Counted from the stretch's first letter, positions 11,314-23,050 are shown. The stretch is 64,000 bases of DNA from Eutreptiella sp. 'Long Island Sound 2002' (GCA_964036045.1 OZ038381.1:144903596-144967595), one strand, 5' to 3'. Numbers and translations: made by a program. Notes: generated by a model not told the origin, from the letters alone.

Positions 11314-13183
11314 GCCCATAGGCCCCCATAGGCCCCCATGGGCCCCCAAAGGTGCCCATAGGTCCCCAAAGGTGCCAATAGGTCCCCATAGGCCCCCATA
11401 GGCACCCATAGGCCCCCATAGGCCCCCATAGGCCCCCAAAGGTGCCCATAGGCCCCCATAGGTCCCCCTAGATGCCGATGAGTCCCCATCGGCCCCCATC
11501 CCCATAGGTGCCCATAGGTCCCCAAAGGTAACCAAAGGTCCCCATAGGTCCCAAAGGTCCCCGTAGACCCCCATAGGCCCCCATACGCCCCCATAGGTCC
11601 CCATAGGTCCCCATAGACCCCCATAGGTCCCCATAGGTCCCCATAGACCCCCAGAGGTCCCCAAAGGTGCCTAAAGGTCCCCATAGGTCCCCAAAGGTCC
11701 CCATAGGCCCCCATAGGTCCCCATAGGCCCCCAAAGGTGCCCATAGGCCCCCATAGGCCCCAATAGGTCCCCTTAGACCCCCAGAGGTCCCCAAAGGTGC
11801 CCAAAGGTCCCCATAGGTCCCCAAAGTTCCCCATAGGCCCCCATAGGTCCCCATAGGCCCCCAAAGGTGCCCATAGGCCCCCATAGGCCCCAATAGGTCC
11901 CCATAGACCCCCAAAGGTCCCCATAGGCCCCCATAGGCCCCCATAAGCCCCCATAGGCCCCCATAGGTCCCCCTAGATGCCGATGAGTCCCCATCGGCCC
12001 CCATCCCCATAGGTGCCCATAGGTCCCCAAAGGTGCCCATAGGTCCCCATAGGTCCCCATAGACCCCCATAGGTCCCCATAGACCCCCATAGGTCCCCAA
12101 AGGTCCCCAAAGGTGCCCAAAGGTCCCCATAGGTCCCCATAGGCCCCCATAGGCCCCCATAGGCCCCCATAGGCCCCCATAGGCCCCAATAGGTCCCAAT
12201 AGACCCCCATAGGCCCCCATAGGCCCCCATAGGCCCCCATAGGTCCCCCTAGATGCCGATGAGTCCCCATCGGCCCCCATCCCCATAGGTGCCCATAGGT
12301 CCCCAAAGGTAACTAAAGGTCCCCATAGGTCCCAAAGGTCCCCGTAGACCCCCATAGGCCCCCATAGGTCCCCATAGGTCCCCATAGACCCCCATAGGTC
12401 CCCATAGGTCCCCATAGACCCCCATAGGTCCCCAAAGGTGCCCAAAGGTCCCCATAGGTCCCCAAAGGTCCCCATAGGCCCCCATAGGTCCCCATAGACC
12501 CCCAAAGGTGCCCAAAGATGCCCATAGGTCCCCAAAGGCGCCAATAGGCCCCCGGGCCCCCATAGGCGCCCATAGGCGCCCATAGGCCCCCAAAGGTGCC
12601 AATAGGCCCCCATAGGTCCCCATAGACCCCCATAGGCCCCAATACGCCCCCATAGGTCCCCATAGACCCCCATAGGCCCCCATAGGTCCCCACAGGCCCC
12701 CACAGGCCTCCACAAGCCCCCAAAATTCCCCATAGGTCCTTACAGGCCCCCATAGGCCCCCATACGCCCCAATAGGCCCCCAAAGGCCCCCAAAGGTGCC
12801 CATAGGCCCCCATAGGCCCCAATAGGTCCCCATAGACCCCCAAAGGTCCCCATAGGCCCCCATAGGCCCCCATAGGTCCCCCTAGATGCCGATGAGTCCC
12901 CATCGGCCCCCATCCCCATAGGTGCCCATAGGTCCCCAAAGGTGCCCATAGGTCCCCAAAGGTGCCCAAAGGTCCCCATAGGTCCCCAAAGGTCCCCGTA
13001 GACCCCCATGGGCCCCCATAGGCCCTCATAGGTCCCCATAGGTCGCCATAGACCCCCATAGGTCCCCACAGACCCCCATAGACCCCCATAGGTCCCCATA
13101 GACCCCCATAGGTCCCCAAAGGTCCCCATAGGCCCCCATAGGTCCCCAAAGGTCCCCAAAGGTGCCCATAGACGCCCATAGGC
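11314..13183. repeat. 10-bp tandem array 1 (CCCCATAGGT family)
   Basis: About 187 copies of a decamer, consensus CCCCATAGGY with frequent CCCCAAAGGT and CCCCATAGAC variants. Three units make 30 bp, so the minus strand stays open and reads as a 10-residue GLWGPMGxYG pattern for hundreds of codons. These frames are repeat artefacts unless expression is shown. A distinctive interruption containing TAGATGCCGATGAG followed by CCATCGG recurs near 11,463, 11,968, 12,244 and 12,877, marking duplication of larger blocks at irregular spacing. Confidence 0.95.
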
Positions 13184-13454
13184 TGGCATAGAGACGGATA
13201 CTTGGCTAACCGGGTACCCCCGCTCACAGGATCCAGCTCCGCACAAATCAGTTCGTAGTGGTCGTAACCATGCAATGTGCTGAGGCCCAAGCCAATGGCT
13301 TTTGCCCACATACTACTACTATGTGTCCACTCTACATACATCCGGTTAGGCACACTTGGTTTCTTATGGATGGCGCCCAAGCGAAGCGCGGTGTGGGAAG
13401 GTTGGGTAAGGCTGGGCATCCCTCCTCCAGTCCCTCACGCCTCCTTGAACGGTT
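13184..13454 (-). pseudogene. Coding-like fragment next to the decamer array
   Basis: The minus strand from about 13,419 to 13,190 reads NRMYVEWTHSSSMWAKAIGL and then LSTLHGYDHYELICAELDP before running into the array. The composition looks like a genuine protein and not like repeat. No domain recognised. The left end (13,193-13,260) resembles 10,682-10,750, so both may be remnants of one dispersed family. Confidence 0.3.
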
Positions 13455-13525
13455 GCAGCGCCGCGTGCCTCAGTGGAAGCACCCTGGACGCCAGCGTTGC
13501 TGGTCCTAGGTTCGATTCCCGCTGC
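13455..13525 (+). ncRNA. tRNA-like Pol III module (SINE-type) 1
   Basis: A 71-nt segment has a 6-bp acceptor-like stem (GCAGCG with CGCTGC at 13520-13525), a perfect D-stem (GTGC 13465-13468 with GCAC 13479-13482) around CTCAGTGGAA, and a B box GGTTCGATTCC (13509-13519). A normal anticodon arm is absent, and CCAGC-GTT-GCTGG forms an arm instead. It is better read as a tRNA-derived SINE head than a functional tRNA. Confidence 0.55.
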
Positions 13526-13582
13526 TCGAGCCACCCGAGCGGCGGCTCGGGCAAAGGCAAGCAACGGGTGGGGTGGCAGCCT

Positions 13583-13780
13583 CCCGTCGGGCGGGGGCGG
13601 TGGTGGGGCGCACTGCTGCAGGTGGCCGGGTTCCTTTTTGCTCTCCGCCTATGCGGTCAAACACCCGTGTTCTGTAGCTGCCCGTCAGGGAGTGGTCAAA
13701 AGAATCAAAAGCGGGAGGGGTCCCAGTCCCCAGTCGGGCGGGGCCGGTGGGAGGAAGCACTGCTACAGGCCGGGCTCGAA
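13583..13780 (+). repeat. Two copies of a GC-rich block, about 50 bp each
   Basis: CGGGCGGGGGCGGTGGT through GCTGCAGGTGGCCGGG (about 13,587-13,630) is repeated with changes near 13,734-13,776. The second copy merges with tRNA-like module 2. The arrangement suggests two related SINE-like elements side by side. Confidence 0.5.
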
Positions 13781-13836
13781 CCAGCGATCTATGCGACGAC
13801 TGCCAACGATGGTAACCACTAAGCCACTCTGCCTCC
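13753..13836 (-). ncRNA. tRNA-like Pol III module (SINE-type) 2
   Basis: On the minus strand GGAGGCA (13836-13830) pairs with TGCTTCC (13759-13753) over seven positions with one wobble. An A box TGGCTTAGTGGTTA follows, and a T-arm GCTGG-TTCGAGC-CCGGC contains the B box GGTTCGAGCC. About nine extra bases between T-arm and acceptor, and the lack of an ordinary anticodon stem, argue for a tRNA-derived element and not a working tRNA. Confidence 0.55.
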
Positions 13837-13951
13837 CTTAGCACGTTGCACAGTAACATGGCGTATCCACAGGACTCTTCCCACGTTCTCTAACTTATGC
13901 GCTCTGGACCTCCCCCCACTGTGTCCCTCTCTCTCTCGCACTCTCGGCATC

Positions 13952-15427
13952 TCATAAAAGGGGTGTTCGGGACGTCCGGTGCGTCTCAACCCCCCTTGGG
14001 GTTCGAACCCGCCTCCGCGGGCTAGAAGAGTTGTGGTTTCCCGCTATGCTATGAAGAGATGGGACACGTTGTCTAACATGTACATTCAACACATCAACGA
14101 GGCTCCGCCTCACCCGTCGCCCTTGCGCCGCTTGGGGCTCAGGAACTGGGCCAGGAAGGCCTCGTACTCGTCTACCAGGGGCTCGTCCCCGGACTCTGAT
14201 GAACGCTCGCACGCCCCCCCCCTCCTCGTCCTCCGATATTGTTATCACTGAAAGGCCCTGTGGGGAATCCCCTTGTGCACCTGGCACATACTCCTCCTCA
14301 CTCTCCAACACAAACGAGGCCTCGGATAGCAACCACGAAGTGGCTTGCGGCAGGGGGGTCACCTCTCTCCCCCCCCTCCCCATGGCGCCTGAATCTGGCA
14401 CGTCCGGTGGGCTCAATCGTTGTCGCTTAGGCAACGGCTGCAAATTGTACTCGTGCAGTAGCCGTCCCTCCTCTGCCTGCCTATCTGCCCCCTCATTACC
14501 CTCTATGGAAACGTGGGATGGCACCCAGAAAAACTTATATTGCCTGGACGAATCCCGGGGCAGTCCCAAAATCTGCATCCACTGGTCAGAGTGGGAGATT
14601 CCCAGCCAGTCCCGTCTCTCCCAAAGGAGGATGTGTTTTGTCAGTCCATTAAAGCAGAACTCTGAGTCTGTCACTAGTGCCATGGGGCAAGCTCGAGTGC
14701 ATTGGCGCATGGCGAACAGGACTGCGCGCACCCCTGCCCTGCCATTGGTCTGTACCTCATGGGGGTCCAGGGGGCATGAAAAATTTCTCTCGTCCCCTTC
14801 CCCGTAAAAACCCCCAAACCCTGCCTGCTCCCACCCCCGTACCCTTTTGGAGGACCCCTCCGTAAACACCACATCCCAACCCTGTTCCTGCAACACCCCG
14901 AGCGCATTTAAGGTCTGCTCAATGTGTTGTGTGTATTTCTGCTTTTTCCACTCGGTTCTCAACTCCGCTGTGAGGGACAGGATGGGTCTCGGCCCTTTGG
15001 GGGACCTCCAATTCGCGCCCAGTCGGCGTGTGCGTTGCCACTCTAGCAAGTTATCCAAATATGGTCGCAACTCTGCCCGCGGGAGGGAGGGGTCCTGCAG
15101 GTGGAGCCACACTCGCAGCTTACACACCAGCACTGCCACAAACTCAAAAACAGTAAACAATGTCCCCATAAACAGTCGCTGGCACCGCAGTGACGATGCC
15201 GCTGCCAGCCCCGCCCAATATACCAGCCCCTGCGTGGTGGTTAGGCTCAGCTCTGTCTGGCGGTATGACAAGTGTTTGACTGTCACCCACCCCCCGTCCT
15301 GCAGCTCCACCCGCCCATAAGTGTTCTCGATCGACGATCCCAAGAACTCTGTGAACTGACAACCCTCAAAGAAGTGTTGGTGCGTCTCCACCAACGGCTC
15401 AAATGGGAAGCTGTCCTGCCGTGTCAT
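13952..15427 (-). pseudogene. LINE ORF2 C-terminus: zinc-finger-like motif plus RNase H
   Basis: The 491-codon frame starts within a zf-RVT-like region: ETHQHFFEGC (residues 14-23) matches the E-T-x-x-H-x-F-x-x-C hallmark. Residues about 184-320 form a type 1 RNase H: VVFTEGSSK, QTNGRAGVRAV, LVTDSEFCFNGL and WVPSHVSIEGNEGADRQAEE. Of the usual D-E-D-D acids, the first is Glu190, the second is replaced (Gly232), and Asp254 and Asp315 remain, so nuclease activity is doubtful. The tail is Arg/Glu-rich, overlaps a tRNA-like module and ends at TGA. The frame is continuous with 16177-15440 across a single TAG (15442-15440). Confidence 0.8.
13990..14062 (-). ncRNA. tRNA-like Pol III module 3, inside the LINE 3' region
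   Basis: The minus strand has an A-box-like TAGCATAGCGGG (14051-14040) and a B box GGGTTCGAACCC (14010-13999) at tRNA-like spacing. The acceptor pairing is poor. It overlaps the last codons of the RNase H frame, so that frame probably overruns its true end, or the LINE and a SINE share this 3' segment. Confidence 0.45.
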
Positions 15428-15439
15428 AGCGCACAGCCG

Positions 15440-16177
15440 CTAAGCCATCGTAAGCTTCCGCCACAAAGCCCGGCGTATAAAGTCTCTGTCAAACGTTGGG
15501 ACTCTGAGCCGCGAGAAGACCTTCCAGACCCGATCTCCAATAGGTCGGAAGATCATCCTGTCTCTGGTGGCCGCCAGCAGTAAAGACCTCGTCCTCCACG
15601 CCTGGGCCCACTTGCCCATGTCGTAGGGAGCCTCTGCACGCCACTGTGCCCCCCCGGACTGCACCGCCAGGTTCGTTTGCACCACTGAGGGGTATTTGAA
15701 GCGGAAGGTGGGCGCCATCGCCTGCACTGCGGCCGGTTGCATCACCCCTGATAACACCAAGTGCTCCCATAAGAATGCTCCTCGACGTACCGACGGCATG
15801 TGGGCATGCGCTTGGCGCTGAACATTCCTGAACATCGCATTATGCCAAATCCCCATAACTCCTGCCCGCATTGGTGGCGGGGGCGGCGGCACTGGCAACC
15901 CCTTGCGCACCTCAGAATACGACCGAAGAGAACCCCCGAGGTAACCCGGCGGCCGTTTAACCACCGGCGACAGCTGCAGGTACGGCAGCGTAACACTGTT
16001 GTACACCAACCCCACAGAGCGAGCCCAGTCCTCAAAGGGTTGAGCCAGCCCCTGTGAGAGGCGAAAGACCCCCAGGGCGAATAGGACAAAAGAGTGGGAA
16101 TGCACCCACTGGATGTAGGCCGCCAGGCTGGCCATCTCTACACCCCCACGACTGGCAGGCTCCTCCAAGTACTCCAT
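15440..16177 (-). pseudogene. LINE ORF2 post-RT region
   Basis: The 245-codon frame reads LTGGAMEYLEEPASRGG and then MASLAAYIQWVHSHSF, the pattern of the segment after the thumb in LINE proteins. It ends ...FIRRALWRKLTMA followed by TAG. The next frame continues without shift into RLCAMTRQDSF and the ETHQHF zinc motif, so the stop cuts the zf-RVT domain. The frame also extends upstream of the first ATG, where it meets the ORF1-like frame through an apparent frameshift at about 16,200-16,240. Confidence 0.6.
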
Positions 16178-16188
16178 GGCACCCCCAG

Positions 16189-17190
16189 TCAGACCAACAC
16201 GAACCTGATTAAGGCCGTTGCTTGCAATGCAATCTCGCTGCTAACACCCAGGACTTCCCCCATGTCCCAGAAGGCCGCCAAGACATAGGAAAAGAGGAAC
16301 GGGGCGTGGTCAACCTTCTTCTCTCGACGCACAAATGCAGAAAGCTGATACGGCTTCCCCTGCATAGCGGATCCCTTGTACCATGGAACCGGCATGATCG
16401 CAAACCGGGGCTTCCGTCCCAATTGGGTGACCAGCGACTTCGCCTGTGCTAGGTCCAGCTCCTTGAACAATATGCGGGTATGCTGCACATCCGGCCCTGG
16501 CACCACTACCTCATTCCGGGGCTCCGTGTCCAGGAAGGTCATGAGCTCCTGCTCCCACTGTTTATGAAACATGATGGCAAGCATCTTCTGCGGTACCTGC
16601 AAAGGGGTGAACCAATCCATGGTGGGATCATGCCCAGGGGTCATCAACGAAAACTTCTTGTATCCTAGCCGTCTGGTGGTTACTCTGGAGGTCGGCGTAC
16701 TGACCACAACCCACGGCAGCCACTGGCAAGCCATAGCAGTGCTGCTAACAACCCGGTCCGCCCGCCAAATGCGCTCCGGATTGACCGACTCCGGGAGCCT
16801 CTTGTGTACCTCAATCGCAGACAAAATAAAGTTCGCAGCATCCAAACCCTCAGGAGGAGACATAATAACAACAGACAGCTGCACCAGCGTCATGTGCAGG
16901 CGCGCAATGCAATCAGCAGCCCAAAACATCTGTTCCTTGTCCGCCTCTGGACCAACATTCACAATACTTGGGGAGTTTCCCCAAAACAAACGCTGCATGC
17001 CCGGCGTCGCGTCCACAGCCAAGACGCTGGCCAAAGTATATGACTTCTACGGATCGATCCCAGCGTGCACGTACAGCTTGTCCTACACGAGGAACTGGGA
17101 CTGGTCGATGAGGGAGTTGTAAGCCAACTGCTTGGATTCCACAGAGAGGGGCACCGGATCGCCGGGTGTACAGTGTGCTGAGCCGCTCAT
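16189..17190 (-). pseudogene. ORF1-like retroelement frame with two in-frame TAGs
   Basis: From ATG at 17190 (MSGSAHCTPGDPVPLSVESK) the frame runs 334 codons to TGA at 16191-16189, interrupted only by TAG at 17085-17083 and 17049-17047. The sequence around them (LIDQSQFLV-stop-DKLYVHAGIDP-stop-KSYTLASVLAVD) reads smoothly, as if each stop once was an amino-acid codon. No domain is recognised. Position and size suit a LINE ORF1 (gag-like) protein, but that is contextual. Upstream, 17,191-17,347 shows no other gene. Confidence 0.45.
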
Positions 17191-17347
17191 TTGGCCTGTG
17201 CAACAGGGGGCGTCGTGTCGGTTCAAATCAGAACAGCACGCCCAAGTGTGACACAACCAGGTCTTATGGCCAGTCTTTCTAGTGCAATTTCTGGGCCAGC
17301 TTGGACATTGCAAGTAGAGGAACCTGTGGGTCAATCGAAAAAAGTCG

Positions 17348-18233
17348 CCCATAGGCCCCCATAGGCCCCCATAGGTCCCCATAGGCCCCCATAGATCCCC
17401 ATAGGTCCCAATGGCCCCCATAGGCCCCCACAAGCCCCCATAGGTTCCCAAGGGTCCCCATAGGCCCCCAAAGGTCCCCATAGGTCCCCATAGGCCCCCA
17501 TAGGTCCCCACAAGCCCCCATAGGTCCCCATAGGTCCCCATAAGCCCCCATAGGTCCCCATGGGTCCCCATAAGCCCCCATAGGTCCCCATAGACCCCCA
17601 TAGGTCCCCATAGACCCCCAGAGGCCCCCATAGGTCCCCACAAGCCCCCACAGGTCCCCATAGGTCCCCATATGCGACCATAGGTCCCCATAGGTCCCCA
17701 TAGGTCTCAATGGCCCCCATAGGCCCCCAAAGGCCATCATAAGTCCCCATAGGTCCCAATGGCCCCCATAGGTCCCCATAGACCCCCATAGGCCCCCATA
17801 GGTCCCCACAAGCCCCCATAGGTCCCCATAGGTCCCCACAAGCCCCCATAGGTCCCCATAGGTCCTCATACGCCCCCATAGGTCCCCATAGACCCCCATA
17901 GGCCCCCATAGGTCCCCACAAGCCCCCACAGGTCCCCATAGGTCCCCATATGCCCCCATAGGTCCCCAAAGGTCCCCATAGGTCTCAATGGACCCCATAG
18001 GCCCCCAAAGGCCATCATAGGTCCCCATAGGTCCCACTGGCGCCCATAGGTCCCCATAGACCCCCATAGGCCCCCATAAGCCCCCATAGGTCCCCATAGG
18101 TCCCCATAGACCCCATAGGGCCCCATAGGTCCCCATAGGTCCCCATAGGACCCAACACGCCCCCACAGGTCCACATAGGTCCCCATATGCCCCCATAGGT
18201 CCCCATAGGTCCCCATAGGTCCCCATAGGCCCC
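17348..18233. repeat. 10-bp tandem array 2 (CCCCATAGGT family)
   Basis: About 88 copies of the decamer seen at 11.3-13.2 kb, in the same orientation, with CCCCACAAGC as a characteristic variant here. Long minus-strand frames of GLWGPMGAYG type are repeat artefacts. The right edge passes directly into the palindromic satellite through a shared C-run and A-run. Confidence 0.95.
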
Positions 18234-18702
18234 AAAAATATTTGACTTTGACGGATGTATGTCCGTTAAATATTTGACGCATGCCCATGCGTCAGTTATC
18301 GGGGGGGTGTAGACCCCCAAAATATTTGACGGATGTATGTCCGTCAAATATTTGGGGGGTCTACACCCCCAAAGGATTTGACGGATGTATGTCCGTCAAA
18401 TATTTGACGCATGCCCATGCGTCTGTTATCTGGGGGGTGTAGACCCCCAAAATATTTGACGGATGTATGTCCGTCAAAAATTTGACGCATGCGGATGCGT
18501 CAGTTATCGGGGGGGTGTAGACCCCCAAAATATTTGACGGATGTATGTCCGTCAAATATTTGGGGGGTGTAAACCCCCGAAATATTTGACGGATGTATGT
18601 CTGTCAAATATTTGACGCATGCCCATGCGTCTGTTATCTGGGGGGTGTAGACCCCCAAAATATTTGACGGATGTATGTCCGTCAAATATTTGGGGGGTGT
18701 AG

Positions 18703-21700
18703 ACCCCCAAAATATTTGACGGATGTATGGGCGTCAAATGTTTGGGGGGTCTACACCCCAGAAATATTTGACGGATGAATATCTGTCAAATATTTGACGC
18801 ATGCCCATGCGTCAGTTATCTGGGGGGTGTAGACCCCCCAAATATTTGACGGATGTATGTCCGTCAAATGTTTGACGCATGCCCATGCGTCCGTTATCTG
18901 GGGGGTGTAGACCCCCCAAATATTGGACGGATGTATGTCCGTCAAATATTTGGGGGGTGTAGACGCCCGAAATATTTGACGGATGTATGTCCGTCAAATA
19001 TTTGATGCCCGTCCATGCGTCAGTTATCTGGGGGGTGTACACCCCCAAAATATTTGACGGATGTATGTCCGTCAAATATTTGGGGGGTCGTCAATTATTT
19101 GGGGGGTCTACACCCCCAAAATATTTGACGGACATACATACGTCAAATATTTGACGCATGTCCATGCGTCAGTTATCTGGGGGGTGTAGACCCGCAAAAT
19201 ATTTGACGGATGTATGTCCGTCAAATATTTGGGGGGTGTAGACCCCCAAAATATTTGACGGATGTATGGGCGTCAAATGTTTGGGGGGTCTACACCCCAG
19301 AAATATTTGACGGATGAATATCTGTCAAATATTTGACGCATGCCCATGCGTCCGTTATCTGGGGGGTGTAGACCCCCCAAATATTTGACGGATGTATGTC
19401 CGTCAAATATTTAGGGGGTGTAGACCCCCGAAATATTTGACGGATGTATGTCCGTCAAATATTTGATGCCCGTCCATGCGTCAGTTATCTGGGGGGGGTA
19501 GACCCCCAAAATATTTGACGGATGTATGTCCGTCAAATATTTGGGGGGTCGTCAATTATTTGGGGGGTCTACACCCCCAAAATATTTGACGGACATACAT
19601 ACGTCAAATATTTGACGCATGTCCATGCGTCAGTTATCTGGGGGGTGTAGACCCGCAAAATATTTGACGGATGTATGTCCGTCAAATATTTGACGCATGT
19701 CCATGCGTCAGTTATCTGGGGGGTGTAGACCCCCGAAATATTTGACGGATGTATGTCCGTCAAATATTTGACGCATGCCCATGCGTCAGTTATCTGGGGG
19801 GTGTAGACCCCCAAAATATTTGACGGATGTATGTCCGTCAAATATTTGGGGAGTCTACGCCCCCAAAATATTTGACGGACATACATACGTCAAATATTTG
19901 ACGCATGTCCATGCGTCAGTTATCTGGGGGGTGTAGACCCGCAAAATATTTGACGGATGAATGTCCGTCAAATATTTGACGCATGCCCATGCGTCTGTTA
20001 TCTGGGGGGTGTAGACCCCCCAAATATTTGACGGATGTATGTCCGTCAAATATTTGGGAGGTGCAGACCCCCGAAATATTTGACGGATGTATGTCCGTCA
20101 AATATTTGACGCATGCCCATGCGTCAGTTATCTGGGGGGTGTAGACCCCCAAAATATTTGACGGATGTATGTCCGTCAAATATTTGGGGAGTCTACGCCC
20201 CCAAAATATTTGACGGACATACATACGTCAAATATTTGACGCATGTCCATGCGTCAGTTATCTGGGGGGTGTAGACCCGCAAAATATTTGACGGATGAAT
20301 GTCCGTCAAATATTTGACGCATGTCCATGCGTCTGTTATCTGGGGGGTGTAGACCCCCAAAATATTTGACGGATGTATGTCCGTCAAATATTTGGGGGGG
20401 CGTCAAATATTTGGGGGGTCTACACCCCCAAAATATTTGACGGATGAATGTCCGTCAAATATTTGGGGGGTCTACACCCCCCAGATAACAGACGCATGGG
20501 CATGCGTCGAATATTTGACGGACATTCATCCGTCAAATAGCTATTGTCAAAACACAACATGTAGACCCCCAAAATATTTGACGGATGTATGTCCGTCAAA
20601 TATTTGGGGGGTCTACACCCCCAAAATATTTGACGGATGTATGTCCGTCAAATATTTGACGCATGTCCATGCGTCAGTTATCTGGGGGGTGTAGACCCCC
20701 AAAATATTTGACGGATGTATGTCCGTCAAATATTTGGGGAGTCTACGCCCCAGAAATATTTGACGGATGAATGTCCGTCAAATATTTGACGCATGCCCAT
20801 GCGTCTGTTATCTGGGGGGTGTAGACCCCCCAAATATTTGACGGATGTATGTCCGTCAAATATTTGGGAGGTGCAGACCCCCAAAATATTTGACGGATGT
20901 ATGGGCGTCAAATGTTTGGGGGGTCTACACCCCAGAAATATTTGACGGATGAATATCTGTCAAATATTTGACGCATGCCCATGCGTCAGTTATCTGGGGG
21001 GTGTAGACCCCCCAAATATTTGACGGATGTATGTCCGTCAAATGTTTGACGCATGCCCATGCGTCCGTTATCTGGGGGGTGTAGACCCCCCAAATATTGG
21101 ACGGATGTATGTCCGTCAAATATTTGGGGGGTGTAGACGCCCGAAATATTTGACGGATGTATGTCCGTCAAATATTTGATGCCCGTCCATGCGTCAGTTA
21201 TCTGGGGGGTGTACACCCCCAAAATATTTGACGGATGTATGTCCGTCAAATATTTGGGGGGTAGTCAATTATTTGGGGGGTCTACACCCCCAAAATATTT
21301 GACGGACATACATACGTCAAATATTTGACGCATGTCCATGCGTCAGTTATCTGGGGGGTGTAGACCCGCAAAATATTTGACGGATGTATGTCCGTCAAAT
21401 ATTTGGGGGGTGTAGACCCCCAAAATATTTGACGGATGTATGGGCGTCAAATGTTTGGGGGGTCTACACCCCAGAAATATTTGACGGATGAATATCTGTC
21501 AAATATTTGACGCATGCCCATGCGTCCGTTATCTGGGGGGTGTAGACCCCCCAAATATTTGACGGATGTATGTCCGTCAAATATTTAGGGGGTGTAGACC
21601 CCCGAAATATTTGACGGATGTATGTCCGTCAAATATTTGATGCCCGTCCATGCGTCAGTTATCTGGGGGGGGTAGACCCCCAAAATATTTGACGGATGTA

Positions 21701-23050
21701 TGTCCGTCAAATATTTGGGGGGTCGTCAATTATTTGGGGGGTCTACACCCCCAAAATATTTGACGGACATACATACGTCAAATATTTGACGCATGTCCAT
21801 GCGTCAGTTATCTGGGGGGTGTAGACCCGCAAAATATTTGACGGATGTATGTCCGTCAAATATTTGACGCATGTCCATGCGTCAGTTATCTGGGGGGTGT
21901 AGACCCCCGAAATATTTGACGGATGTATGTCCGTCAAATATTTGACGCATGCCCATGCGTCAGTTATCTGGGGGGTGTAGACCCCCAAAATATTTGACGG
22001 ATGTATGTCCGTCAAATATTTGGGGAGTCTACGCCCCCAAAATATTTGACGGACATACATACGTCAAATATTTGACGCATGTCCATGCGTCAGTTATCTG
22101 GGGGGTGTAGACCCGCAAAATATTTGACGGATGAATGTCCGTCAAATATTTGACGCATGCCCATGCGTCTGTTATCTGGGGGGTGTAGACCCCCCAAATA
22201 TTTGACGGATGTATGTCCGTCAAATATTTGGGAGGTGCAGACCCCCGAAATATTTGACGGATGTATGTCCGTCAAATATTTGACGCATGCCCATGCGTCA
22301 GTTATCTGGGGGGTGTAGACCCCCAAAATATTTGACGGATGTATGTCCGTCAAATATTTGGGGAGTCTACGCCCCCAAAATATTTGACGGACATACATAC
22401 GTCAAATATTTGACGCATGTCCATGCGTCAGTTATCTGGGGGGTGTAGACCCGCAAAATATTTGACGGATGAATGTCCGTCAAATATTTGACGCATGTCC
22501 ATGCGTCTGTTATCTGGGGGGTGTAGACCCCCAAAATATTTGACGGATGTATGTCCGTCAAATATTTGGGGGGGCGTCAAATATTTGGGGGGTCTACACC
22601 CCCAAAATATTTGACGGATGAATGTCCGTCAAATATTTGGGGGGTCTACACCCCCCAGATAACAGACGCATGGGCATGCGTCGAATATTTGACGGACATT
22701 CATCCGTCAAATAGCTATTGTCAAAACACAACATGTAGACCCCCAAAATATTTGACGGATGTATGTCCGTCAAATATTTGGGGGGTCTACACCCCCAAAA
22801 CATTTGACGCATGTATGTCCGTCAAATATTTGACGCATGTCCATGCGTCAGTTATCTGGGGGGTGTAGACCCCCAAAATATTTGACGGATGTATGTCCGT
22901 CAAATATTTGGGGAGTCTACGCCCCAGAAATATTTGACGGATGAATGTCCGTCAAATATTTGACGCATGCCCATGCGTCTGTTATCTGGGGGGTGTAGAC
23001 CCCCCAAATATTTGACGGATGTATGTCCGTCAAATATTTGGGAGGTGCAG
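18703..23050. repeat. Tandem duplication of 2174 bp within the satellite
   Basis: 18,703-20,876 is repeated at 20,877-23,050 with very few substitutions (for example GTCGTCAATT at 19,088 against GTAGTCAATT at 21,262). Shared landmarks keep a constant offset of 2174 bp. Both copies contain an inverted C module (20,483 and 22,657) and a rare CAAAACACAACATG insert (about 20,547 and 22,721). A shorter third echo follows at 23,150-23,345. Confidence 0.9.

Larger units (their letters stand above)
13952..17190 (-). mobile_element. LINE-type retrotransposon remnant between two decamer arrays
   Basis: Minus-strand frames follow one another closely: 17190-16189 (ORF1-like, unrecognised), 16177-15440 (post-RT region) and 15427-13952 (zf-RVT-like motif and RNase H). 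EEP and RT domains are missing between the first and second, so an internal deletion or a chimera is likely. Decamer arrays border the 4.15-kb non-array block on both sides (13,183 and 17,348), as if it had entered one array. No target-site duplication was found. Confidence 0.65.

Noticed and set aside
13455-14062. Functional tRNA genes
   Set aside because: A and B boxes are present, but none of the three has a standard anticodon arm; module 2 also has extra bases before the acceptor strand.
11217-18347. Long GLWGPMGAYG-type proteins
   Set aside because: The 10-bp unit repeats in frame every 30 bp without stops, so hundreds of open codons are expected in several overlapping frames by chance.
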